In this document: positions 11,790 through 23,690 of the stretch, in pieces
Layout: the number at the start of each line of letters is the position of its first letter
Numbering within the stretch: position 1 is the first letter of the stretch
From: Auanema rhodensis
Lineage: Eukaryota > Nematoda > Chromadorea > Rhabditida > Rhabditidae
Length of the DNA stretch: 64,000 nucleotides
Assembly (NCBI GenBank): GCA_964057225.1
Contig: OZ059898.1
Span: 18,019,267 to 18,083,266 of the forward strand
Reading direction: 5' to 3'
Made by a program: the position numbers and the translations under genes
Notes under the pieces: generated by a model
Databases searched by the model: none
Seen by the model: only the letters and a program-made list of their open reading frames with translations
What the model was told of the DNA's origin: nothing

Positions 11790-14550
11790 TGTAACTCGCT
11801 TCACGTGAAAGATAAAGGGATGCGGTTTTCAAAATTAGATTCCCCATGTCCATATTAGTCTAAAAACAAATTTTTATTGATATTGGTGCATGGTAACCAT
11901 GACTTTGAAATTTACGTGAACTTTAATTTATGCTAATTAAGTGTACACGTGATGTGCACTTGGTATGTAACTCGCTTCACGTGAAAGATGAAGAGATGCG
12001 GTTTTCACAATTAGGTTCCCCATGTCCATATTAGTCTAAAAACAAATTTTTGTTGATATTGGTGGATGGTAACCATGACTTTGAAATTTACGTGAACTTT
12101 AATTTATGCTAATTAAGTGTACACGTGATGTGCACTTGGTATGTAACTCGCTTCACGTGAAAGATAAAGAGATGCGGTTTCCAAATTTAGATTTCGCATG
12201 TCCATATTAGTCTAAAAACAAATTTTTATTGATATTGGTGCATGGTAACCATGACTTTGAAATTTACGTGAACTTTAATTTATGCTAATTAAGTGTACAC
12301 GTGAAGTGCACTTGGTATGTAACTCGCTTCACGTGAAAGATAAAGAGATGCGGTTTTCAAAATTAGATTCCCCATGTCCATATTAGTCTAAAAACAAATT
12401 TTTATTGATATTGGTGCATGGTAACCATGACTTTGAAATTTACGTGAACTTTAATTTATGCTAATTAAGTGTACACATGATGTGCACTTGGTATGTAACT
12501 CGCTTCACGAGAAAGATAAAAAGATGCGGTTTTCAAATTTAGATTTCGCGTGTCCATATTAGTCTAAAAACAAATTTTTATTGATATTGGTGCATGGTAA
12601 CCATGACTTTGAAATTTACGTGAACTTTAATTTATGCTAATTAAGTGTACACGTGATGTGCACTTGGTTTGTAACTCGCTTCACGTGAAAGATGAAGAGA
12701 TGCGGTTTTCACAATTAGGTTCCCCATGTCCATATTAGTCTAAAAACAAATTTTTGTTGATATTGGTGGATGGTAACCTTGACTTTGAAATCTACGTGTA
12801 CTTTAATTTATGCTAATTAAGTGTACACATGATGTGCACTCGGTATGTAACTCGCTTCACGTGAAAGATAAAGAGATGCGGTTTTCAAAATTAGATTCTG
12901 CATGTCCATATTAGTCTAAAAACAAATTTTTATTGATATTGGTGCATGGTAACCATGACTTTGAAATTTACGTGAACTTTAATTTATGCTAATTAAGTGT
13001 ACACGTGATGTGCACTTGGTATGTAACTCGCTTCACGTGAAAGATAAAGAGATGCGGTTTTCAAAATTAGATTTCCCATGTTTATATTAGTCTAAAAACA
13101 AATTTTTATTGATATTGGTGCATGGCAACCATGACTTTAAAATCTACGTGTACTTTAATTTATGCTAATTAAGTGTACACATGATGTGCACTTGGTATGT
13201 AACTCGCTTCACGTGAAAGATAAAGAGATGCGGTTTTCAAAATTAGATTCCCCATGTTTATATTAGTCTAAAAACAAATTTTTATTGATATTGGTGCATG
13301 GCAACCATGACTTTAAAATCTACGTGTACTTTAATTTATGCTAATTAAGTGTACACATGATGTGCACTTGGTATGTAACTCGCTTCACGTGAAAGATAAA
13401 GAGATGCGGTTTTCAATATTAGATTCCTCATGTCCATTATAGTCTAAAAACGAATTTTTATTAATATTGATGCATGGTAACCATGACTTTGAAATTTACG
13501 TGAACTTTAATTTATGCTTATTAAGTGTACACGTGATGTGCACTTGGTATGTAACTCGCTTCACGTGAAAGATAAAGGGATGCGGTTTTCAAAATTAGAT
13601 TCCCCATGTCCATATTAGTCTAAAAACAAATTTTTATTGATATTGGTGCATGGTAACCATGACTTTGAAATTTACGTGAACTTTAATTTATGCTAATTAA
13701 GTGTACACGTGATGTGCACTTGGTATGTAACTCGCTTCACGTGAAAGATGAAGAGATGCGGTTTTCACAATTAGGTTCCCCATGTCCATATTAGTCTAAA
13801 AACAAATTTTTGTTGATATTGGTGGATGGTAACCATGACTTTGAAATTTACGTGAACTTTAATTTATGCTAATTAAGTGTACACGTGATGTGCACTTGGT
13901 ATGTAACTCGCTTCACGTGAAAGATAAAGAGATGCGGTTTCCAAATTTAGATTTCGCATGTCCATATTAGTCTAAAAACAAATTTTTATTGATATTGGTG
14001 CATGGTAACCATGACTTTGAAATTTACGTGAACTTTAATTTATGCTAATTAAGTGTACACGTGAAGTGCACTTGGTATGTAACTCGCTTCACGTGAAAGA
14101 TAAAGAGATGCGGTTTTCAAAATTAGATTCCCCATGTCCATATTAGTCTAAAAACAAATTTTTATTGATATTGGTGCATGGTAACCATGACTTTGAAATT
14201 TACGTGAACTTTAATTTATGCTAATTAAGTGTACACATGATGTGCACTTGGTATGTAACTCGCTTCACGAGAAAGATAAAAAGATGCGGTTTTCAAATTT
14301 AGATTTCGCGTGTCCATATTAGTCTAAAAACAAATTTTTATTGATATTGGTGCATGGTAACCATGACTTTGAAATTTACGTGAACTTTAATTTATGCTAA
14401 TTAAGTGTACACGTGATGTGCACTTGGTTTGTAACTCGCTTCACGTGAAAGATGAAGAGATGCGGTTTTCACAATTAGGTTCCCCATGTCCATATTAGTC
14501 TAAAAACAAATTTTTGTTGATATTGGTGGATGGTAACCTTGACTTTGAAA
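11030..14550. repeat. 10-monomer tandem duplication (1,760 bp)
   Basis: About 11,030-12,790 is repeated at about 12,790-14,550. Marks: TTCTGCATG (11,086 and 12,846), CATTATAG (11,614 and 13,374), AAAGGGATG (11,790 and 13,550), TTTTCACAATTAGG (11,966 and 13,726), CACGAGAAAG (12,494 and 14,254) and GGTTTGTAAC (12,670 and 14,430). The junction near 12,790 is visible as a hybrid monomer. The block overlaps the preceding 9-monomer duplication, so the events were sequential. Confidence 0.85.
12670..12845. repeat. Hybrid monomer at a duplication junction
   Basis: The first part carries GATGAAGAG, TTTTCACAATTAGG and GGTGGATGG followed by GACTTTGAAA. It then switches to TCTACGTGTAC, which elsewhere follows GACTTTAAAA and GGCAACC. 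The switch, near 12,790, is exactly the boundary between the two 10-monomer copies. This is direct evidence for unequal exchange inside a monomer at homologous register. Confidence 0.75.
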
Positions 14551-15661
14551 TTTACGTGAACTTTAATTTATGCTAATTAAGTGTACACGTGATGTGCACT
14601 TGGTATGTAACTCGCTTCACGTGAAAGATAAAGAGATGCGGTTTCCAAATTTAGATTTCGCATGTCCATATTAGTCTAAAAACAAATTTTTATTGATATT
14701 GGTGCATGGTAACCATGACTTTGAAATTTACGTGAACTTTAATTTATGCTAATTAAGTGTACACGTGAAGTACACTTGGTATGTAACTCGCTTCACGTGA
14801 AAGATAAAGAGATGCGGTTTTCAAAATTAGATTCCCCATGTCCATATTAGTCTAAAAACAAATTTTTATTGATATTGGTGCATGGTAACCATGACTTTGA
14901 AATTTACGTGAACTTTAATTTATGCTAATTAAGTGTACACGTGAAGTGCACTTGGTATGTAACTCGCTTCACGTGAAAGATAAAGAGATGCGGTTTTCAA
15001 AATTAGATTCCCCATGTCCATATTAGTCTAAAAACAAATTTTTATCGATATTGGTGCATGGTAACCATGACTTTGAAATTTACGTGAACTTTAATTTATG
15101 CTAATTAAGTGTACACATGATGTGCACTCGGTATGTAACTCGCTTCACGTGAAAGATAAAGAGATGCGGTTTTCAAAATTAGATTCCGCATGTCCAGATT
15201 AGTCTAAAAACAAATTTTTATTGATATTGGTGCATGGTAACCATGACTTTGAAATTTACGTGAACTTTAATTCATGCTAATTAAGTGTACACGTGATGTG
15301 CACTTGGTATGTAACTCGCTTCACGTGAAAGATAAAGAGATGCGGTTTTCAAAATTAGATTCCCCATGTTTATATTAGTCTAAAAACAAATTTTTATTGA
15401 TATTGGTGCATGGCAACCATGACTTCAAAATCTACGTGTACTTTAATTTATGCTAATTAAGTGTACACATGATGTGCACTCGGTATGTAACTCGCTTCAC
15501 GTGAAAGATAAAGAGATGCGGTTTTCAAAATTAGATTCCGCATGTCCATGTTAGTCTAAAAACAAATTTTTATTGATATTGGTGCATGGTAACCATGACT
15601 TTGAAATTTACGTGAACTTTAATTTATGCTAATTAAGTGTACACGTGATGTGCACTTGGTA

Positions 15662-15837
15662 TGTAACTCGCTTCACGTGAAAGATGAAGAGATGCGGTTT
15701 TCAAAATTAGGTTCCCCATGTCCATATTAGTCTAAAAACAAATTTTTGTTGATATTGGTGGATGGTAACCATGACTTTCAAATTTACGTGAACTTTAATT
15801 TATGCTAATTATGTGTACACATGATGTGCACTTGGTA
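15662..15837. repeat. Subfamily G exemplar (GATGAAG / AGGTTCCCC)
   Basis: The linked variants are AAGATGAAGAG, TTAGGTTCCCC, TTGTTGATATTGG, GGTGGATGG and, here, TTTCAAATTT. They travel together as one haplotype. It recurs many times up to the monomer at 17,774 and was not found further right, so it defines the left domain. Confidence 0.7.
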
Positions 15838-18150
15838 TGTAACTCGCTTCACGTCAAAGATAAAGAGATGCGGTTTTCAAAATTAGATTTCGCATGTCCA
15901 TATTAGTCTAAAAACAAATTTTTATTGATATTGGTGCATGGTAACCATGACTTTGAAATTTACGTGAACTTTAATTTATGCTAATTAAGTGTACACGTGA
16001 TGTGCACTTGGTATGTAACTCGCTTCACGTGAAAGATAAAGAGATGCGGTTTTCAAAATTAGATTCCTCATGTCCATATTAGTCTAAAAACGAATTTTTA
16101 TTGATATTGATGCATGGTAACCATGACTTTGAAATTTACGTGAACTTTAATTTATGCTTATTAAGTGTACACGTGATGTGCACTTGGTATGTAACTCGCT
16201 TCACGTGAAAGATAAAGGGATGCGGTTTTCAAAATTAGATTCCCCATGTCCATATTAGTCTAAAAACAAATTTTTATTGATATTGGTGCATGGTAACCAT
16301 GACTTTGAAATTTACGTGAACTTTAATTTATGCTAATTGAGTGTACACGTGATGTGCACTTGGTATGTAACTCGCTTCACGTGAAAGATGAAGAGATGCG
16401 GTTTTCAAAATTAGGTTCCCCATGTCCATATTAGTCTAAAAACAAATTTTTGTTGATATTGGTGGATGGTAACCATGACTTTCAAATTTACGTGAACTTT
16501 AATTTATGCTAATTAAGTGTACACATGATGTGCACTTGGTATGTAACTCGCTTCACGTCAAAGATAAAGAGATGCGGTTTCCAAAATTAGATTTCGCATG
16601 TCCATATTAGTCTAAAAACAAATTTTTATTGATATTGGTGCATGGCAACCATGACTTTAAAATTTACGTGTACTTTAATTTATGCTAATTAAGTGTACAC
16701 ATGATGTGCACTTGGTATGTAACTCGCTTCACGAGAAAGATAAAAAGGTGCGGTTTTCAAATTTAGATTCCTCATGTCCATATTAGTCTAAAAACGAATT
16801 TTTATTGATATTGATGCATGGTAACCATGACTTTGAAATTTACGTGAACTTTAATTTATGCTAATTAAGTGTACACATGATGTGCACTTGGTATGTAACT
16901 CGCTTCACGAGAAAGATAAAAAGGTGCGGTTTTCAAATTTAGATTTCGCGTGTCCATATTAGTCTAAAAACAAATTTTTATTGATATTGGTGCATGGTAA
17001 CCATGACTTTGAAATTTACGTGAACTTTAATTTATGCTAATTAAGTGTACACGTGATGTGCACTTGGTATGTAACTCGCTTCACGTGAAAGATAAAGAGA
17101 TGCGGTTTTCAAAATTAGATTCCTCATGTCCATATTAGTCTAAAAACAAATTTTTATTGATATTGGTGGATGGTAACCATGACTTTCAAATTTACGTGAA
17201 CTTTAATTTATGCTAATTAAGTGTACACATGATGTGCACTTGGTATGTAACTCGCTTCACGTCAAAGATAAAGAGATGCGGTTTTCAAAATTAGATTTCG
17301 CATGTCCATATTAGTCTAAAAACAAATTTTTATTGATATTGGTGCATGGTAACCATGACTTTGAAATTTACGTGAACTTTAATTTATGCTAATTAAGTGT
17401 ACACGTGATGTGCACTTGGTATGTAACTCGCTTCACGTGAAAGATAAAGAGATGCGGTTTTCAAAATTAGATTCCTCATGTCCATATTAGTCTAAAAACG
17501 AATTTTTATTGATATTGATGCATGGTAACCATGACTTTGAAATTTACGTGAACTTTAATTTATGCTTATTAAGTGTACACGTGATGTGCACTTGGTATGT
17601 AACTCGCTTCACGTGAAAGATAAAGGGATGCGGTTTTCAAAATTAGATTCCCCATGTCCATATTAGTCTAAAAACAAATTTTTATTGATATTGGTGCATG
17701 GTAACCATGACTTTGAAATTTACGTGAACTTTAATTTATGCTAATTAAGTGTACACGTGATGTGCACTTGGTATGTAACTCGCTTCACGTGAAAGATGAA
17801 GAGATGCGGTTTTCAAAATTAGGTTCCCCATGTCCATATTAGTCTAAAAACAAATTTTTGTTGATATTGGTGGATGGTAACCATGACTTTCAAATTTACG
17901 TGAACTTTAATTTATGCTAATTAAGTGTACACGTGATGTGCACTTGGTATGTAACTCGCTTCACGTGAAAGATAAAGAGATGCGGTTTTCAAAATTAGAT
18001 TCCCCATGTCCATATTAGTCTAAAAACAAATTTTTATTGATATTGGTGCATGGCAACCATGACTTTAAAATTTACGTGTACTTTAATTTATGCTAATTAA
18101 GTGTACACATGATGTGCACTTGGTATGTAACTCGCTTCACGAGAAAGATA
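15765..18150. repeat. 8-monomer tandem duplication (1,408 bp)
   Basis: About 15,765-16,740 matches about 17,173-18,150. Marks: CACGTCAAAG with TTTCGCATG (15,838 and 17,246), CCTCATGTCC with CGAATTT and GCTTATTAAG (16,014 and 17,422), AAAGGGATG (16,190 and 17,598) and AAGATGAAGAG (16,366 and 17,774). A few substitutions differ, for example AATTGAGTG near 16,335 against AATTAAGTG. Confidence 0.75.
16718..16893. repeat. Chimeric monomer, subfamilies C and D
   Basis: It begins as subfamily C (CACGAGAAAG, AAAAAGGTGCGG, CAAATTTAG). It then continues with CCTCATGTCC, CGAATTT and GATGCATGG, as in the CCTCATG subfamily. The next monomer (16,894) is a full subfamily C unit. The changeover is near unit position 50, the most variable region of the monomer. 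Confidence 0.65.
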
Positions 18151-18653
18151 AAAAGGTGCGGTTTTCAAATTTAGATTTCGCGTGTCCATATTAGTCTAAA
18201 AACAAATTTTTATTGATATTGGTGCATGGTAACCATGCCTTTGAAATTTACGTGAACTTTAATTTATGCTAATTAAGTGTACACGTGATGTGCACTTGGT
18301 ATGTAACTCGCTTCACAAGAAAGATGAAGAGATGCGGTTTTCAAAATTAGATTCCTCATGCCCATATTAGTCTAAAAACAAATTTTTATTGATATTGGTG
18401 CATGGCAACCATGACTTTAAAATTTACGTGTACTTTAATTTATGCTAATTAAGTGTACACATGATGTGCACTTGGTATGTAACTCGCTTCACGTGAAAGA
18501 TAAAGTGATGCGGTTTTCAAAATTAGATTCCGCATGTCCATATTAGTCTAAAAACAAATTTTTATTGATATTGGTGCATGGCAACCATGACTTTAAAATT
18601 TACGTGTACTTTAATTTATGCTAATTAAGTGTACACATGATGTGCACTTGGTA

Positions 18654-19005
18654 TGTAACTCGCTTCACGTCAAAGATAAAGAGATGGGGTTTTCAAAATT
18701 AGATTCCCCATGTCCATATTAGTCTAAAAACAAATTTTTATTAATATTGGTGCATGGTAACCATGACTTTGAAATTTACGTGAACTTTAATTTATGCTTA
18801 TTAAGTGTACACGTGATGTGCACTTGGTATGTAACTCGCTTCACGTGAAAGATAAATGGATGCGGTTTTCAAAATTAGATTCCCCATGCCCATATTAGTC
18901 TAAAAACAAATTTTTATTGATATTGGTGCATGGCAACCATGACTTTAAAATTTACGTGTACTTTAATTTATGCTAATTAAGTGTACACATGATGTGCACT
19001 TGGTA
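18654..19005. repeat. Exemplar of the two-monomer GGGG-AAATGG cassette
   Basis: Monomer 18,654 carries CACGTCAAAG, GAGATGGGG, TTAATATTGG and GCTTATTAAG. Monomer 18,830 carries AAATGGATG and CATGCCCATATT. The pair recurs as a unit with the GATGGG motif at 18,683, 26,955, 29,419, 32,939, 34,875, 41,923, 50,727, 58,849 and 61,137. A truncated version without the second monomer lies at 31,355. Distances between the nine intact cassettes are 47, 14, 20, 11, 40, 50, 46 and 13 monomers after correcting for known indels. It is the best landmark for right-domain higher-order structure. Confidence 0.85.
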
Positions 19006-21821
19006 TGTAACTCGCTTCACGTGAAAGATAAAGAGATGCGGTTTTCAAAATTAGATTCCTCATGTCCATATTAGTCTAAAAACATATTTTTATTGATATT
19101 GGTGCATGGTAACCATGACTTTGAAATTTACGTGAACTTTAATTTATGCTAATTAAGTGTACACATGATGTGCACTTGGTATGTAACTCGCTTCACGTGA
19201 AAGATAAAGAGATGCGGTTTTCAAAATTAGATTCCGCATGTCCATATTAGTCTAAAAACAAATTTTTATTGATATTGGTGCATGGTAACCATGACTTTGA
19301 AATTTACGTGAACTTTAATTTATGCTAATTAAGTGTACACGTGATGTGCACTTGGAATGTAACTCGCTCCACGTGAAAGATAAAGAGATGCGGTTTTCAA
19401 AATTAGATTCCCCATGTCCATATTAGTCTAAAAACAAATTTTTATTGATATTGGTGCATGGTAACCATGACTTTGAAATTTACGTGAACTTTAATTTATG
19501 CTAATTAAGTGTACACATGATGTGCACTTGGTATGTAACTCGCTTCACGAGAAAAATAAAAAGATGCGGTTTTCAAATTTAGATTTCGCGTGTCCATATT
19601 AGTCTAAAAACAAATTTTTATTGATATTGGTGCATGGTAACCATGACTTTGAAATTTACGTGAACTTTAATTTATGCTAATTAAGTGTACACGTGATGTG
19701 CACTTGGTATGTAACTCGCTTCACGTGAAAGATAAAGAGATGCGGTTTTCAAAATTAGATTCCACATGTTCATATTAGTCTAAAAACGAATTTTTATTGA
19801 TATTGATGCATGGTAACCATGACTTTAAAATTTACGTGAACTTTAATTTATGCTAATTAAGTGTACACATGATGTGCACTTGGTATGTAACTCGCTTCAC
19901 GTCAAAGATAAAGAGATGCGGTTTACAAAATTAGATTCCCCATGTCCATAGTAGTCTAAAAACAAATTTTTATTGATATTGGTGCATGGTAACCATGACT
20001 TTGAAATTTACGTGAACTTTAATTTATGCTAATTAAGTGTACACATGATGTGCACTTGGTATGTAACTCGCTTCACGTGAAAGATAAAGAGATGCGGTTT
20101 TCAAAATTAGATTCCGCATGTCCATATTAGTCTAAAAACAAATTTTTATTGATATTGGTGCATGGTAACCATGACTTTGAAATTTACGTGAACTTTAATT
20201 TATGCTAATTAAGTGTACACGTGATGTGCACTTGGTATGTAACTCGCTTCACGTGAAAGATAAAGAGATGCGGTTTTCAAAATTAGATTCCGCATGTCCA
20301 TATTAGTCTAAAAACAAATTTTTATTGATATTGGTGCATGGTAACCATGACTTTGAAATTTACGTGAACTTTAATTTATGTTAATTAAGTGTACACATGA
20401 TGTGCACTTGGTATGTAACTCGCTTCACGTGAAAGATAAAGAGATGCGGTTTTCAAAATTAGATTCCGCATGTCCATATTAGTCTAAAAACAAATTTTTA
20501 TTGATATTGGTGCATGGTAACCATGACTTTGAAATTTACGTGAACTTTAATTTATGCTAATTAAGTGTACACGTGATGTGCACTTGGTATGTAACTCGCT
20601 TCACGTGAAAGATAAAGAGATGCGGTTTTCAAAATTAGATTCCCCATGTCCATATTAGTCTAAAAACAAATTTTTATTGATATTGGTGCATGGTAACCAT
20701 GACTTTGAAATTTACGTGAACTTTAATTTATGCTAATTAAGTGTACACGTGATGTGCACTTGGTATGTAACTCGCTTCACGTGAAAGATAAAGAGATGCG
20801 GTTTTCAAAATTAGATTCCCCATGTCCATATTAGTCTAAAAACAAATTTTTATTTATATTGGTGCATGGCAACCATGACTTTAAAATTTACGTGTACTTT
20901 AATTTATGCTAATTAAGTGTACACATGATGTGCACTTGGTATGTAACTCGCTTCACGAGAAAGATAAAAAGGTGCGGTTTTCAAATTTAGATTTCGCGTG
21001 TCCATATTAGTCTAAAAACAAATTTTTATTGATATTGGTGCATGGTAACCATGACTTTGAAATTTACGTGAACTTTAATTTATGCTAATTAAGTGTACAC
21101 GTGATGTGCACTTGGTATGTAACTCGCTTCACGTGAAAGATAAAGAGATGCGGTTTTCAAAATTAGATTCCGCATGTCCATATTAGTCTAAAAACAAATT
21201 TTTATTGATATTGGTGCATGGTAACCATGACTTTGAAATTTACGTGAACTTTAATTTATGCTAATTAAGTGTACACGTGATGTGCACTTGGAATGTAACT
21301 CGCTTCACGTGAAAGATAAAGAGATGCGGTTTTCAAATTTAGATTTCGCGTGTCCATATTAGTCTAAAAACAAATTTTTATTGATATTGGTGCATGGTAA
21401 CCATGACTTTGAAATTTACGTGAACTTTAATTTATGCTAATTAAGTGTACACATGATGTGCACTTGGTATGTAACTCGCTTCACGTGAAAGATAAAGAGA
21501 TGCGGTTTTCAAAATTAGATTCCGCATGTCCATATTAGTCTAAAAACAAATTTTTATTGATATTGGTGCATGGTAACCATGACTTTGAAATTTACGTGAA
21601 CTTTAATTTATGCTAATTAAGTGTACACATGATGTGCACTTGGTATGTAACTCGCTTCACGAGAAAGATAAAAAGATGCGGTTTTCAAATTTAGATTTCG
21701 CGTGTCCATATTAGTCTAAAAACAAATTTTTATTGATATTGGTGCATGGTAACCATGACTTTGAAATTTACGTGAACTTTAATTTATGCTAATTAAGTGT
21801 ACACGTGATGTGCACTTGGTA

Positions 21822-21997
21822 TGTAACTCGCTTCACGTGAAAGATAAAGAGATGCGGATTTCAAAATTAGATTCCTCATGTTCATATTAGTCTAAAAACG
21901 AATTTTTATTGATATTGATGCATGGTAACCATGACTTTAAAATTTACGTGAACTTTAATTTATGCTAATTAAGTGTACACGTGATGTGCACTTGGTA
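21822..21997. repeat. Subfamily D exemplar (CCTCATGTTC / CGAATTT / GATGC)
   Basis: Linked variants CCTCATGTTCAT, AAAACGAATTT, GATATTGATGC and GACTTTAAAATTTACGTGAAC form one haplotype. This copy also has GCGGATTTC, a rare variant shared with the monomers near 48,765 and 55,832. That ties three distant segments together. Related left-domain copies have CATGTCC in place of CATGTTC. Confidence 0.7.
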
Positions 21998-22284
21998 TGT
22001 AACTCGCTTCACATGAAAGATAAAGAGATGCGGTTTTCAAAATTAGATTCCGCATGTCCATATTAGTCTAAAAACAAATTTTTATTGATATTGGTGCATG
22101 GTAACCATGACTTTGAAATTTACGTGAACTTTAATTTATGCTAATTAAGTGTACACGTGATGTGCACTTGGTATGTAACTCGCTTCACGTGAAAGATAAA
22201 GAGATGCGGTTTTCAAAATTAGATTCCCCATGTCCATATTAGTCTAAAAACAAATTTTTATTGATATTCGTGCATGGTAACCAT

Positions 22285-23690
22285 GACTTTGAAATTTACG
22301 TGAACTTTAATTTATGCTAATTAAGTGTACACATGATGTGCACTTGGTATGTAACTCGCTTCACGAGAAAGATAAAAAGATGCGGTTTTCAAATTTCGAT
22401 TTCGCGTGTCCATATTAGTCTAAAAACAAATTTTTATTGATATTGGTGCATGGTAACCATGACTTTGAAATTTACGTGAACTTTAATTTATGCTAATTAA
22501 GTGTACACGTGATGTGCACTTGGTATGTAACTCGCTTCACGTGAAAGATAAAGAGATGCGGTTTTCAAAATTAGATTCCTCATGTCCATATTAGTCTAAA
22601 AACATATTTTTATTGATATTGGTGCATGGTAACCATGACTTTGAAATTTACGTGAATTTTAATTTATGCTAATTAAGTGTACACATGATGTGCACTTGGT
22701 ATGTAACTCGCTTCACGTGAAAGATAAAGAGATGCGGTTTTCAAAATTAGATTTCGCATGTCCATATTAGTCTAAAAACAAATTTTTATTGATATTGGTG
22801 CATGGCAACCATGACTTTAAAATTTACGTGTACTTTAATTTATGCTAATTAAGTGTACACATGATGTGCACTTGGTATGTAACTCGCTTCACGTGAAAGA
22901 TAAAGAGATGCGGTTTTCAAAATTAGATTCCTCATGTCCATATTAGTCTAAAAACAAATTTTTATTGATATTGGTGCATTGCAACCATGACTTTGAAATT
23001 TACGTGAACTTTAATTTATGCTAATTAAGTGTACACATGATGTGCACTTGGTATGTAACTCGCTTCACGAGAAAGATAAAAAGATGCGGTTTTCAAATTT
23101 CGATTTCGCGTGTCCATATTAGTCTAAAAACAAATTTTTATTGATATTGGTGCATGGTAACCATGACTTTGAAATTTACGTGAACTTTAATTTATGCTAA
23201 TTAAGTGTACACGTGATGTGCACTTGGTATGTAACTCGCTTCACGTGAAAGATAAAGAGATGCGGTTTTCAAAATTAGATTCCCCATGTCCATATTAGTC
23301 GAAAAACATATTTTTATTGATATTGGTGCATGGTAACCATGACTTTGAAATTTACGTGAATTTTAATTTATGCTAATTAAGTGTACACATGATGTGCACT
23401 TGGTATGTAACTCGCTTCACGTGAAAGATAAAGAGATGCGGTTTTCAAAATTAGATTTCGCATGTCCATATTAGTCTAAAAACAAATTTTTATTGATATT
23501 GGTGCATGGCAACCATGACTTTAAAATTTACGTGTACTTTAATTTATGCTAATTAAGTGTACACATGATGTGCACTTGGTATGTAACTCGCTTCACGTGA
23601 AAGATAAAGAGATGCGGTTTTCAAAATTAGATTCCTCATGTCCATATTAGTCTAAAAACAAATTTTTATTGATATTGGTGCATTGCAACC
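22285..23690. repeat. 4-monomer tandem duplication (704 bp)
   Basis: CAAATTTCGA at 22,390 and 23,094, AACATATTTTT near 22,603 and 23,307, and GCATTGCAACC at 22,977 and 23,681 are each 704 bp apart. The monomer at the junction (near 22,985) has GCAACC followed by GACTTTGAAA, a hybrid of two haplotypes. The homologous segment at 55.7-57.7 kb lacks this duplication, so it arose after those segments separated or was lost there. Confidence 0.8.

Larger units (their letters stand above)
1..17949. repeat. Left array domain with private variants
   Basis: Three haplotypes recur here and were not found to the right of this region: AGGTTCCCC (usually with AAGATGAAGAG and GGTGGATGG), CATGTTTAT, and AAAATCTACG. 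ACTTCAATTT is confined to about the first 8.5 kb. The last AGGTTCCCC monomer starts at 17,774, so the boundary is placed near 17,950. The CACGAGAAAG subfamily first appears at 8974 and continues rightward, so the transition is graded. The domain is built of short-range duplications of 4, 21, 4, about 7-8, 9, 10 and 8 monomers, listed separately. Confidence 0.75.
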
